The notes beneath the pieces are model-generated. The model searched no databases. It had not been told where the DNA came from and saw nothing but the letters and a program-made list of their open reading frames with translations. From assembly GCA_015060765.1 (NCBI GenBank), contig SUXW01000002.1:62001-126000 (forward strand): a DNA stretch of 64,000 bases. Direction: 5' to 3'. The DNA is from Bacteroides sp. (GTDB lineage: Bacteria > Bacteroidota > Bacteroidia > Bacteroidales > Bacteroidaceae). Shown piece after piece: positions 20,561 to 34,100 of the stretch; the stretch's first letter is position 1; each line of letters begins with the position of its first letter. The translations under genes and the position numbers were made by a program.

Positions 20561-23500
20561 TTATTTCTTCACAATAATTTCTACAGGTCCCAACAAGCCT
20601 GATGGTAACAATCCATCTCCTGGTAAACGATATTTAGCATTAGCCCATATACCATCAAAAGGAGGTATTCCCATGTCGGCACCACGGAAAGCATTCGCCC
20701 ATGTATTGGCTACAGATACTTCAATCGTATTTTTCCCCTCCTTCAATGCAGAAGTTACATTCACCTCAAAAGGTGAAGTCCATGCTACTCCACAATCCAC
20801 TCCATTAATGCGGACCGTGGCTACATGAGCTACTTTTCCCAAACGCAAAGATACATTTCCTTCGTTTTTTTTCCAACTAAAAGTACCTTTATAATGTGCA
20901 TGACCAGAATAATATTTAATTTTTTCATCTTCTTCAAGGCTCCAATCGAATAATTCACTACGGATCAAATATTTCTCAATTAATGGAAAATCCACTTCCC
21001 AAGAAGTTACTTCCAATGGAAGTTTCACTGCTTGTTTTTTTTCTTTGGTTATATTCGGAGTAGTTTGAATAGGAAATACAACAAAAACAGAACCATTAGC
21101 CGGCAATGTCAAATTAACTTCCGTACGTCCTTCTATTTCTTTCCATTCTAAAGGCTGACAAATAGTACCATCCATCGCATTCCATAATTCTGGAACTCGT
21201 CCAGATACTCTGAAAGAAGATTTGAAATTACGAGTTATTTCTTGTTGATTAGCAATGAAATAAATTTCATATTCTTCTCCACTACGATGCGTATATGCAA
21301 CTTGTTCAGGCAATATAACATCTTTCTCCAAACCAAATTCTGAAAAATCATCAACTTCAAAAGGCAATGTTGGTATAACCACACCTTGCTTCACCCATTC
21401 ATCCACCTTCTGACGTACTTCTGATGACAATGGAAGATTATCCGGATTCATCGGATGAGCAGTAGGTAATACCAATATTTTATAAGATGCACCACCTGGA
21501 AGTACAATCTTACCATCTTTCACTTCAGCCAAACGAAGCATTGCATCTTTATTGAACGAATCGTATGCGTATCCACACATTGGATTCACCCAATCTTCCG
21601 GATCGGCCATATTAGCAGAATGAGTCACTCCAACAGGACGAACACGAGTAGGCTGACCTTCATTAGCTAAACGAATCCGTTCACTTTCAACCCTTTCTTT
21701 TCCATATATACCTGGAAGCATAGATACAAGACGATCCGGCAAAATTGCACGACGCGGCATTTCTTCACCTGTAAATACAGCTATATCGACAACCGGACGA
21801 CCATATTGTAACAAAGACTGGCAACGAGTAACATAATCAACAAATGCCTTTCCCTCCTTCCACCATGTTTGGTCTCTTTGGAAAAATAATCCAATACCGT
21901 CCAATGTCATCCCTGGTTTCTTATCCATCCAAGGATTATGTGTATATACATGAAAGAATAATTTGTTGATACCTAACGCAAAATTTCGATCCATTAATGG
22001 TTTCAACATAGCCGGATCTTCATTCCATACACCACGAACTTCAGTAAAGCCCTCTGCCTGAATAATGTTTTTACCATATATATGGGCACCACTAATTGCA
22101 TCAAGCATGTCATTGGGTTTGTCATGTGTAGGGCTATTCAGCCAGAATTCCCCCATTGGTAAATCAACTTTTTGATAATGCATCAAGCCATCGCTAACCA
22201 TAGTCGGACAAACACATTCCGCTGAAAATTGACAATCGTATTCTTGAGCACAATCTGCAAGTACAGTATAAAACACATCAGTAACCAATTCACCAATTGT
22301 AGTACGTACATCACGCAAAACCTGTTCACTCCTTGACACACTTTCTATAGGAATACCGGCAATCAAAGGCAAATACTCCATCAAATCATATCCCCGACGC
22401 GCCTTGAATTCTGCTACAAAATTATCACTCCAGTTCTGACTACCACATTCCCAACTATCTACATGCATGTATTTTAAAACTCTACGCGCCAATTGAGGAT
22501 CAGTTTGTTCAAAAGCTTGCGCAAACCAATGTTCGAATTGTTTACGTACTATGGACGCATCAAATTTATTGCATTCCAATCCTTTAGCACCTCCAGCCGT
22601 AGCATTCGTATGTCCGGTAGCCGTATGGCCCATACGTAGAATATACCAATTCCCTTCAGGCAACTGAGCGGTCAACTTTCCATCGCAATCCAAAGTAAAC
22701 CGACGACATTCGTTCTGTTGGATACAAGCGTCATCAGATATTTCTGTTGGAGTCGTAGCCGAAGCAACACGCCATACAAATCCAGCTTTTCCTTCCCATT
22801 GATGAATGCGGGGTGCGGCATGCAACACAATGTCTTTAATCTTCAAATTGGGTTTCCATTTGGCCGCATCTAAATCCTCACTACCAGCCTCACTACCTTC
22901 GGGTGTCCATTCAAAACGGAAATATTGGGAAGTTGTTGTGGGTATCGCATGAGTAGATTGATAATCCGTATTTTGCCAACCATGACGGGCTGGAACCAAC
23001 TGCTTTACTTCACGATAGTTTATTCCATCTTCACTGGCCAAGACTTTCAAGCGATGAGCCTGATAATTATTGCCACTCAATATAATTTCTACATTGCTAC
23101 ATGTGATAGGAAAATCATATTCGTATTGTATCCAACAAGGGTAAGATGAGCGAATCACCCCTTTTTCATCTCGGTTGACCGCTTTCTTTACGTCCTTGAC
23201 TATTACTCCAGGCATGGTTCCTACCGTTATACAAGGTTTTAAAAAAGAATCTTGAGAACGCTTTTCTAATGGAATTGCATAGGTGGCAATATCTTCATAA
23301 TAGTCTTCATACGACTCGGGGATAGGTAGCATCATCTGATTAATTTCACCTCCAGCTACGATTGTATCACTCCAAACCACTTTTTGCATAGATTCTTTCG
23401 GGGTAATCCAAGGACCTCCAGCCAAAGCAAATCCATCGCATATATGCATACCCAATTTCAATCCCAACCGATCGGCTTCCTTCATACTATGATGTACCAT

Positions 23501-23785
23501 TTCCCAAAATCGAGGAGTTAATTGTTGAGCTTTACCTTCGTATTGAGGGGCTTCATCATACCCTCGAATAGGCATCAAATAAGCACCGCCCAAACCAACT
23601 TCCTTCATAGACTCCAAATCAGCAGTGATTCCTTCAGGACTTACCGCACCATACATCCAATACCAGAAAGTCCAAGGCTTGGCTTGTTCAGAAGGTGAAG
23701 TAAACTGCTCCTGTAAAGACATCCGTTCTGCCGATTGACAAGCAGTCAACAGAAGAACCATCCAAAACAAGTATTTTGTCTTCAT
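20561..23785 (-). CDS. GH106 alpha-L-rhamnosidase, lipoprotein
   Basis: This is a 1074-residue protein. I start it at the ATG at 23785, which gives MKTKYLFWMVLLLTAC with lipobox Cys16; the longer frame from 23863 would bury this signal and overlap the upstream GH2. The N-terminal SPSEQAKPWTFWYWMYGAVSPEGITADLESM is the hallmark of GH106 (TIM-barrel entry). MHVDSWECGSQNW and a C-terminal jelly roll (VATVRINGVDCGVAWTSPFEV) also fit. GH106 enzymes are calcium-dependent inverting rhamnosidases. The founding Bacteroides member, BT0986, cleaves rhamnose in RG-II chain B, and its neighbours in that genome match those here. The lipid anchor suggests membrane attachment facing the periplasm or the surface. 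Confidence 0.9.
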   Translation of the reverse strand: MKTKYLFWMVLLLTACQSAERMSLQEQFTSPSEQAKPWTFWYWMYGAVSPEGITADLESMKEVGLGGAYLMPIRGYDEAPQYEGKAQQLTPRFWEMVHHSMKEADRLGLKLGMHICDGFALAGGPWITPKESMQKVVWSDTIVAGGEINQMMLPIPESYEDYYEDIATYAIPLEKRSQDSFLKPCITVGTMPGVIVKDVKKAVNRDEKGVIRSSYPCWIQYEYDFPITCSNVEIILSGNNYQAHRLKVLASEDGINYREVKQLVPARHGWQNTDYQSTHAIPTTTSQYFRFEWTPEGSEAGSEDLDAAKWKPNLKIKDIVLHAAPRIHQWEGKAGFVWRVASATTPTEISDDACIQQNECRRFTLDCDGKLTAQLPEGNWYILRMGHTATGHTNATAGGAKGLECNKFDASIVRKQFEHWFAQAFEQTDPQLARRVLKYMHVDSWECGSQNWSDNFVAEFKARRGYDLMEYLPLIAGIPIESVSRSEQVLRDVRTTIGELVTDVFYTVLADCAQEYDCQFSAECVCPTMVSDGLMHYQKVDLPMGEFWLNSPTHDKPNDMLDAISGAHIYGKNIIQAEGFTEVRGVWNEDPAMLKPLMDRNFALGINKLFFHVYTHNPWMDKKPGMTLDGIGLFFQRDQTWWKEGKAFVDYVTRCQSLLQYGRPVVDIAVFTGEEMPRRAILPDRLVSMLPGIYGKERVESERIRLANEGQPTRVRPVGVTHSANMADPEDWVNPMCGYAYDSFNKDAMLRLAEVKDGKIVLPGGASYKILVLPTAHPMNPDNLPLSSEVRQKVDEWVKQGVVIPTLPFEVDDFSEFGLEKDVILPEQVAYTHRSGEEYEIYFIANQQEITRNFKSSFRVSGRVPELWNAMDGTICQPLEWKEIEGRTEVNLTLPANGSVFVVFPIQTTPNITKEKKQAVKLPLEVTSWEVDFPLIEKYLIRSELFDWSLEEDEKIKYYSGHAHYKGTFSWKKNEGNVSLRLGKVAHVATVRINGVDCGVAWTSPFEVNVTSALKEGKNTIEVSVANTWANAFRGADMGIPPFDGIWANAKYRLPGDGLLPSGLLGPVEIIVKK

Positions 23786-23822
23786 ATTACAACTATATGT
23801 TTTACATCTTGAAAATGGCATT

Positions 23823-26660
23823 TTATTCAAACTCAAGCATAATGCCACCTTCATAGGTACCATCTGCCCAATAAGCTTGTGAAGAAGGACCTACCAAATC
23901 GGTGGTATTCACTTTATTTCGAACTGGAGGAATTACTTTCATGATGCTGATTCCTGTAGCAGGTAAAGTATATAGCAAAGCGTCCCGTCCATCACGAGGT
24001 TGATAGATTCCAACATAGTTTTCCGGTTGTTTATTAGCTATACGAATGATACCTTCTTGAGTCTTCAATTCCATCCATTGCACATTGGCAAAATAACCTT
24101 TAAATTCCGGATAATCGAAACTTTCGCCTGGAATAGGATCATTATAATCATTTTGCCATACTCCTAGTTGCGGACCATGCAAACGATTCTGCCATACCCG
24201 ATATGGGCCATCACCTACCCATCGTTTGGCAAGCATCTTGTCTTCTGGATAATCAAACATAACACCCATCAAATCCACAACTCCACTGAATTTGTATTTA
24301 AAATCCAATGAAACCTTACCATCAGGAGCAATTGTCCAAATAGCTTGATCAAAACAACCTAATTTATAATCTGCTATAACCTTTATAGATGCTCCTTCTT
24401 CTGAAACGGTAAACCCAATAAACTTACCTGCATCATCAAAAGTGGTATATTGAGTTTTTTTCTTTTCCGCATCCTTATCGTCATGATTATAGAATTGATC
24501 CATCGAACGGTCCGAACGTTTGGCGGCTATGAAGCGAGGGCCATTGTTTAAACCGATGGTACGTGCCCCAATACGTACTTGCTTTAGTTGACCATCCTTC
24601 TGAGAGAATATATACGTATGCTTTCCGGCTTCAATAGTCAATGCTTTTTCTGTTTTATTCACCGATGCCTTCGTTCCCTTATTAGTCAAGGCCGGAAGTT
24701 CTACCTGTTCCAAAGCATAGCTCCAAGTAAACAATTCTTCACCCGTATAATCATAAGCACTAACTATTAAAGCATTTGCCCCTTTTACCATCGGAGTAAT
24801 CAGCAACGTACCTTCTCCATGAGCCGAAACATCCGGTCCTTGCAATTCTCCTTTTTTCAATACCTTCATTCCTGACTTACTTCCTGCTTTGGGTAAAGAT
24901 ACATACTGATAAACAAACTTACATGTATTCAAATTAAGGAAATCATAACGATTTTCAAGATTCAATACTCCATCAAATTGGGAATTCGGTCGATTCACAA
25001 TTTGAACAGGCGACCATACCTGCTTGATTGTATAATAACTACCTTCTTTTTCGTGATGAGGTCCTACAATACCATCTGCACCATAATTACCTACGTTGTC
25101 AATAAATCCATCCATATCCACACGCTTCACTCCTTCATCAGCCAATACCCAAAGGAATCCTCCCGCGCAACGAGGATGTTTACGCATCATTTCCCAATAG
25201 TCGTACAAGCCAGCACCATGACCACCATCATACAAACCATGAAGAAACTCAGTAGGCATAAATATTTCAGGTAATCTCATGTAGTTTTGACTTTCTCCAT
25301 AAGAACGGTAATGCATGGTTTCATAACCACCAAAATTACCTTGTGGATGCAATACCGGACGCTTCTGAATATCGTATTTATGGAATTCACCATCCAATTC
25401 TGTATTCCATCCCTTTTCATTACCATTACTCCACCAAATAATACACGGATAATTCATGTCACGTGTAACCATTTCTTTCACTAATTTTTGGCCAACTATC
25501 GTTTCATGCTTTCCATGCCACCCTGTCAATTCATCCATAACATACAATCCCAAACTATCACATGCTTCATAAAATTCAGGATCAGCAGGATAATGACTCA
25601 AACGCACCGCATTCATATTCATGCTCTTAATGAGCTTCACATCTTCAATATTCTTGGCTTTACTCAAAGTACGTCCACTTTCAGGTCGGAAACTATGACG
25701 ATTTACACCACGAACCAAAATACGTTGACCATTGATATACAATCCATCGCTTTCACGAGTCTCAATAGTACGGAAACCAAATTTTTGTTTTTCGTCATGA
25801 AGCGCTTTACCATCCTTATCCAATAAAGTGAAGTATGCAGTATAGAGATATGGAGTCTCGGCCGACCATAAATTTGGATTCTTTACTTTGAATTTCACCA
25901 ATGCCAGGTCACTACCTGCTCGTACTTCATCGGTTTGAGAAGCAATTTCTTTACCCGATGCATTTTTTATAACCGTACGTACTTTGGCTCCGTCGATTGC
26001 TCTATTCAACATACAATGTGCAGTAAAACGACCATCAGCCTGTGCATCCAATGCTATTTGAGATATATTTTTCGCAGGTTTGGCTACCATGAATACAGGA
26101 CGAATAATACCTCCAAAATTCCAATAGTCTGCACGCCTTTCCGAAAGATTTACACCCGCATTAGTGCTTTCTTTATTAACAGTAACCTCTAACACATTCT
26201 TTTTTTCAGGACCAAAGAAAACCCGATCACTTACATCATATACAAAACGATAGAACCCTCCCTGATGCATAATTCCACCCTTACGACCATTGATTTTCAC
26301 CTCCGTATCGGTCATACAAGCCTCAAAAACCAATTCAATCTGTTTTCCATTCCATTCAATAGGTAATTCAAATTCATACTTATACATTCCTTTTTCATCT
26401 GCTATACCCTCAGGAAATGCTTTTCCATAAAACTTCATACCATACTGAAAAGTACCGAAACCTTGAAGTTCCCAACACGATGGAACCCCAATTTTTGTCC
26501 ACTTTCCCGAATTGTTACCACCCGTACAATAAAAGTCCCATTGTACCATATCATCACACCCGCGTCCAGAAAGGTACTGACGTTCTGTTTCGACTGATGT
26601 CTGCCCCCATATTCCAATAGAAAAAAGTAAAGCAGACAAGACTGACATTGTTTTCTTCAT
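23823..26660 (-). CDS. GH2 family glycoside hydrolase, exported; possible alpha-L-arabinopyranosidase
   Basis: This is a 945-residue protein with signal MKKTMSVLSALLFSIGIWGQ. Domains in order: jelly roll (about 25-190), Ig-like (about 195-300), TIM barrel (about 305-590) and C-terminal sandwiches including a carbohydrate-binding region (about 600-945). Glu415 in WWSNGNEKGW is the predicted acid/base and Glu471 in MPTEFLHG the predicted nucleophile. RGVNRHSFRPESGRTLS and VRLSHYPADPEFYEACD are GH2 signatures. In the B. thetaiotaomicron RG-II locus a GH2 in this position (BT0992, from memory) acts as alpha-L-arabinopyranosidase on chain B. I transfer that only as a possibility. The gene is flanked by the LacZ-like GH2 (6 bp) and by GH106 (37 bp). 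Confidence 0.85.
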   Translation of the reverse strand: MKKTMSVLSALLFSIGIWGQTSVETERQYLSGRGCDDMVQWDFYCTGGNNSGKWTKIGVPSCWELQGFGTFQYGMKFYGKAFPEGIADEKGMYKYEFELPIEWNGKQIELVFEACMTDTEVKINGRKGGIMHQGGFYRFVYDVSDRVFFGPEKKNVLEVTVNKESTNAGVNLSERRADYWNFGGIIRPVFMVAKPAKNISQIALDAQADGRFTAHCMLNRAIDGAKVRTVIKNASGKEIASQTDEVRAGSDLALVKFKVKNPNLWSAETPYLYTAYFTLLDKDGKALHDEKQKFGFRTIETRESDGLYINGQRILVRGVNRHSFRPESGRTLSKAKNIEDVKLIKSMNMNAVRLSHYPADPEFYEACDSLGLYVMDELTGWHGKHETIVGQKLVKEMVTRDMNYPCIIWWSNGNEKGWNTELDGEFHKYDIQKRPVLHPQGNFGGYETMHYRSYGESQNYMRLPEIFMPTEFLHGLYDGGHGAGLYDYWEMMRKHPRCAGGFLWVLADEGVKRVDMDGFIDNVGNYGADGIVGPHHEKEGSYYTIKQVWSPVQIVNRPNSQFDGVLNLENRYDFLNLNTCKFVYQYVSLPKAGSKSGMKVLKKGELQGPDVSAHGEGTLLITPMVKGANALIVSAYDYTGEELFTWSYALEQVELPALTNKGTKASVNKTEKALTIEAGKHTYIFSQKDGQLKQVRIGARTIGLNNGPRFIAAKRSDRSMDQFYNHDDKDAEKKKTQYTTFDDAGKFIGFTVSEEGASIKVIADYKLGCFDQAIWTIAPDGKVSLDFKYKFSGVVDLMGVMFDYPEDKMLAKRWVGDGPYRVWQNRLHGPQLGVWQNDYNDPIPGESFDYPEFKGYFANVQWMELKTQEGIIRIANKQPENYVGIYQPRDGRDALLYTLPATGISIMKVIPPVRNKVNTTDLVGPSSQAYWADGTYEGGIMLEFE

Positions 26661-26666
26661 GATATT

Positions 26667-29801
<3,135 letters not shown>

Positions 29802-29815
29802 TTAATCATTTTCAT

Positions 29816-32800
29816 TTATTGCACTTCCACTCCATCTATAGCAAAACCACTCATTTGTTCTGCTGAAAGAACAATCCTATAATGACCGGCATTGATGAAG
29901 GTACCTGTCGTTGTACTTAACATTCTCCATTTATTAGGTGTTGGTGGGAACGACAAAACATCGTCCTTCAATACTACATCTTTAGAATCGACAAACTGCA
30001 TCCGAATTTTCATTGGAGCAGATGTTTCGTTCATAAACTTGAACCGAAGAGCGTAAACTTGCGCCAAACCAGTTGAAACTGTCCATGTAATGCTATTCTT
30101 ATTGTCTTTACTAAAGAACACACCTGTTTCCTTCTTGAACTCCTTCTTTTGCCACTTGCCTTTTAATACAGCATCTTCAGCTTCATACTTCATTGTAGCC
30201 CGCGCATTTTTATCTTCAGGAAGTAATTCTGTTGGAGTTTTTTCAATGACATCCTTATCAAAAGAAGCCCATGTAAATGAATTATCCTGCTTGACTATTG
30301 GTACTTCATGCTTACCTTCACGTGCTATAGCAATAGCTGAAATGAGGGCCTGCCCAGCTTTAACTTCGGGGAAGTTAACAGTTAACTTACCACCTTTCAC
30401 TTCGGTCTCTATTATCCTGCAATAAGCTCCGTCGTGTCCACTCAACGCCCAAACATCAAGATCGTCAATTACAGTTTTGCCATTAATTGCCACATCAAAA
30501 ATACGCAAACCTTCGCAATCAGTCTGCTCACTACCTCCCGTACCATGCCAAGGTTCAGTGAAATACAATTCTACACGATATATACCATCTGGTAATGGAA
30601 AATCATAAGCCAATTCATGACGACCGAAACGGAATGATTGGAAAAGTTTCCAATCACGTGTTCCATGAATAGGATCATGAGTCACACGCTGACTTGCAGT
30701 ATAAGGGGACAATAGTTTTGAATTGTCTGCTTTTAAAAAACGATCACCCCATGAACGAGAATATTCTTTTGTATCTTGAATCCACAACTGTCCGTATGTA
30801 TCTGTATAGGCATCACCTCCACAATTAATTCGATATAAATACGTATAACCTTCTTTACCTTTCAATATATCGACATTATTATCTGCAACTGTCGGTACAA
30901 TACACGATGCACCAAAAAGTTTTTCAAAATTCGGAGCTTGTTCCAAGCCTTCGAGAATAAGCACATCTTCTGCAACCGGTTTGCCTCCGTAATAACCTAC
31001 AGCACGAAGTACATTGTAACGAATGTCACGGTGTTCCCAAGTAAAATGCGTACCGATTCCCTGATTCAGTTTACAACCAAGGAAAACTCTATCTACAGCA
31101 TCGTTGTATAGTAACACACTATCACAGTTACTATATGCCTCTATAGTGGCTCTACGACGTCCATCAGAAAAACGATTGTTCCATGTATGAGAAACCAAAT
31201 ATACCATCGGTTCTAGTGATGCCTTTACGTAATTGGCCTTATACATATAATATACATCCAAAGGTTCTTCCCAAGGAGTCACCAAACCTTTATAATTGAA
31301 AGGTCCCACTTTATCTATTTTTCGATAAGCTTCATCAGGTTGGCGACGGCCAGGATTATCATGGCTACTATATATCCATTGAAACTGCCCGCATACACTA
31401 TCTTTCATCTGTTCAGCCAGACGAATTTTAGTTTCCATCAATTGGCACATCCGTTCTTCACTCCAAATACCTTTCGCATCAAAAGGAGCTGGTTCTGTAT
31501 GCAAATCAATGCTTCTCCAAGCACCATATTCACCATTCAGTAATTGATTTTTCTGAGAAAGTTCTTTACCGTAATTAAATACATCTCCTCCATATGTACC
31601 ACTCCAATTCTGTATTACATTCCAATCTGTACCTTCACCACCATTACAAGTGGTAATGATGCGCATTGTACGTGCTGTAGGATCCATTTCTCGAATAATC
31701 TCACAACATTCTTCTGCAAATTCCTTGGGAAGTGTACTTTCGTTCTGTAATCCCCAAATAGCCAAGCTCGGTGAATTACGACGTTCCTTTACCCACTGAC
31801 GGAGAAGTTTTTTGAAGTTATTACGAAATTCAGGAGTATCATACCATACATGTGCCGATAATTGTGTCCACCATACAATACCTTCTTTATCCCAATATTT
31901 CTGATAATCCAAATGATGTGGCTGATGCGCATCACGGAATGCATTAAAACCAGCAGCTTTCATCTGTTTTACACGAGCCGTAACCTGTTCACGACTGAAT
32001 GCATGACTTTGTCCGAACTGATGTTCATATTCACATACACCATTTAAAAAAATTGGTTTACCGTTCAAATAAAAGCGTCCGTCTTCTGTTCCTTGTGTAG
32101 GACTTTCTATACCTGTGCGCTTTACCGGCCAACTCAATGTACGGATACCAAAAGGAGTAGTTATCTCATCCGTTGTCTTTCCAGCACGCTTAATCATGCT
32201 TGCCAACTTGTACAAATAAGGAGTTTCAGTACTCCAACGAATAGCATCCTTCACAGGTGACTGTTGACGAATAACCTTCAACTCATTCGGTTGTAATGTC
32301 AGTTTTTCTACCAGTCGAAATACTTGCTTGCCATCGGCATTACTGAATTTGTTCACAAATTCTATTTCTTGTGACTTGCTACTATAGTTCTTTATTTCTA
32401 CTTCTACAAATACTTTTTCTGCCCGTTCATCATTCCATATATGTACTCCAAAAGGTTCTATACGTACTTCATCTGTTTCTTCAAACACTACCGGACGATA
32501 AATACCCAAAGGCTGTGATCCTTCACTAAAGCCCCATTCCGAAGAGCAACCACCACATACCCATGGCATATCGGCTATCAGTTCAGGATGTTCCGCTTTT
32601 ATTGAGAGAATATTCACACCAGAGACTAATGCATCTGTCACATCAACAGTTAATGTTGTACGACCTACTGGATGTTTACCTAAATCTCTGTTGTTTAATT
32701 GGATAGTCGCATAAGTACCCACTCCTTCCAAACGAATAAAATAACGTCTGCCCTTCTTTTTTACTGTATCAAACTGTTTGGTATAAATGGCAGTACCATG

Positions 32801-34090
32801 CAAGTTTCCATGTGTCAATTGACGATAACCGTAATAATCGTCCCAATTATGTGGTAGATTCACTTCTAACGTCTTACCGTTTAATTGTTCCTTCAATTGA
32901 TTGTTTTCTGTTAAATAAGTTTTCCAACCTTTATCGAGTTCAACGGACACTCTTCGTTTCTTGCCTTCACTGGCTGGAAAATGCACATCCGAACGTCCCA
33001 TTGGCTTACTAGTTGCCACAGCAATACCACGTTGCTCCGCATCATTCACAGCACAATAGAAGTGATAAACCACACCTTCGTGTTTCACTACATAACTTTT
33101 GTGAGCGAACAGTTCATCGTAATCTTTAGATGGAACGATCAAATCTTTACCTTTCCAATCAGACCAATGAATCAAATCATAACTAGCAGCAAATGTATTA
33201 AAAGCTTTATATGGCCTTGAAGGATCGAATGCTGAAAAATAGAACATTACATACACATCATCCATTTTCTGAATATGAGCATCACCAGTTATAGTTCCTT
33301 CCGTTTCATGGGTAAAAACAGGATTATCTTCATATCGTTTCCATTTCTTCATATCCTTGGAAAGTGCAATACCTACCCGCTCACCCTTCAGTCCCGTCTC
33401 CGGATGATGACCGCCTGCATTATAAAACATCACAAACGGTGCTCCAAGTGATTTGGATTTATCCCAATACACCGTACTTTTATATTGAGTCAAAGTCTCC
33501 CACCATTGTACATCTTTATCATAAATACTAAGAATAGGTTTGTCAAAAGCCTTCCATTCATGAGAAGTACTCACTGGCTGTTCCGTACATGCTAATCCCA
33601 CAAACAAAGGAGCTTCTACAGCTTCATAGCCTCTTCCCTCTCCTCCAAGATAAGTCATCCAATGCTTTCCCTTATAAGTCTGTAACTGATATGTTCCTCC
33701 CCAATTCATATCGGTCAAAGCAGGGAAACCACCTCGTTGGTTACAATCCCAATAACCATCCCGATAAGACAAGACTCTTCCTAATGTCGTCCATTCCAAT
33801 AAATTGTCACTTTTAGCTAGCCAAGTTTCATATCCTCGTCCATCTCGTCCGTCCTTACCATTGTATACAACATAAGTCATATACCATCGGCCTCCTTCTC
33901 GAAAGACTGTCGGACAATCTATCTTATGACTATTGTCTGCAGGAGCTACTACCAATCCATATTTATAAGGCGTTCTCACCTCATCATATATCTGCTGCAT
34001 ACGTTCAAGAGATACTTCTACTTTTTGTGCACACAAGGCTCCCCAAAATAGGAGAGCCATTGTTAACATTGTTATCTTTCTGATATTCAT
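29816..34090 (-). CDS. Bimodular GH137 (beta-L-arabinofuranosidase) - GH2 (beta-glucuronidase) enzyme with malectin-like and carbohydrate-binding C-terminal domains
   Basis: This is a 1424-residue protein starting at the ATG at 34090 (MNIRKITMLTMALLFWGALCAQ); a frame open to 34132 overlaps the upstream gene. Residues about 35-385 are a five-bladed propeller (GLVVAPADNSHKIDCPTVF, GDAHIQKMDDVYVMFYFSAF). Glu159 and Glu237 are candidate catalytic residues; I recall Glu159/Glu240 in BT0996, the GH137 founder. A GH2 enzyme follows at about 400-1010 with Glu784 (GLQNESTLP) and Glu854 (NGEYGAW). A malectin-like domain (about 1080-1260; YRVELYFTEPW) and a CBM6/35-like tail (YEAEDAVLKGKW) complete it. 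BT0996 has the same GH137-GH2 pairing and removes L-Araf from chain B and GlcA from chain A of RG-II. The downstream neighbour is LacZ-like GH2. Confidence 0.85.
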   Translation of the reverse strand: MNIRKITMLTMALLFWGALCAQKVEVSLERMQQIYDEVRTPYKYGLVVAPADNSHKIDCPTVFREGGRWYMTYVVYNGKDGRDGRGYETWLAKSDNLLEWTTLGRVLSYRDGYWDCNQRGGFPALTDMNWGGTYQLQTYKGKHWMTYLGGEGRGYEAVEAPLFVGLACTEQPVSTSHEWKAFDKPILSIYDKDVQWWETLTQYKSTVYWDKSKSLGAPFVMFYNAGGHHPETGLKGERVGIALSKDMKKWKRYEDNPVFTHETEGTITGDAHIQKMDDVYVMFYFSAFDPSRPYKAFNTFAASYDLIHWSDWKGKDLIVPSKDYDELFAHKSYVVKHEGVVYHFYCAVNDAEQRGIAVATSKPMGRSDVHFPASEGKKRRVSVELDKGWKTYLTENNQLKEQLNGKTLEVNLPHNWDDYYGYRQLTHGNLHGTAIYTKQFDTVKKKGRRYFIRLEGVGTYATIQLNNRDLGKHPVGRTTLTVDVTDALVSGVNILSIKAEHPELIADMPWVCGGCSSEWGFSEGSQPLGIYRPVVFEETDEVRIEPFGVHIWNDERAEKVFVEVEIKNYSSKSQEIEFVNKFSNADGKQVFRLVEKLTLQPNELKVIRQQSPVKDAIRWSTETPYLYKLASMIKRAGKTTDEITTPFGIRTLSWPVKRTGIESPTQGTEDGRFYLNGKPIFLNGVCEYEHQFGQSHAFSREQVTARVKQMKAAGFNAFRDAHQPHHLDYQKYWDKEGIVWWTQLSAHVWYDTPEFRNNFKKLLRQWVKERRNSPSLAIWGLQNESTLPKEFAEECCEIIREMDPTARTMRIITTCNGGEGTDWNVIQNWSGTYGGDVFNYGKELSQKNQLLNGEYGAWRSIDLHTEPAPFDAKGIWSEERMCQLMETKIRLAEQMKDSVCGQFQWIYSSHDNPGRRQPDEAYRKIDKVGPFNYKGLVTPWEEPLDVYYMYKANYVKASLEPMVYLVSHTWNNRFSDGRRRATIEAYSNCDSVLLYNDAVDRVFLGCKLNQGIGTHFTWEHRDIRYNVLRAVGYYGGKPVAEDVLILEGLEQAPNFEKLFGASCIVPTVADNNVDILKGKEGYTYLYRINCGGDAYTDTYGQLWIQDTKEYSRSWGDRFLKADNSKLLSPYTASQRVTHDPIHGTRDWKLFQSFRFGRHELAYDFPLPDGIYRVELYFTEPWHGTGGSEQTDCEGLRIFDVAINGKTVIDDLDVWALSGHDGAYCRIIETEVKGGKLTVNFPEVKAGQALISAIAIAREGKHEVPIVKQDNSFTWASFDKDVIEKTPTELLPEDKNARATMKYEAEDAVLKGKWQKKEFKKETGVFFSKDNKNSITWTVSTGLAQVYALRFKFMNETSAPMKIRMQFVDSKDVVLKDDVLSFPPTPNKWRMLSTTTGTFINAGHYRIVLSAEQMSGFAIDGVEVQ

Positions 34091-34100
34091 AATCATTTCA

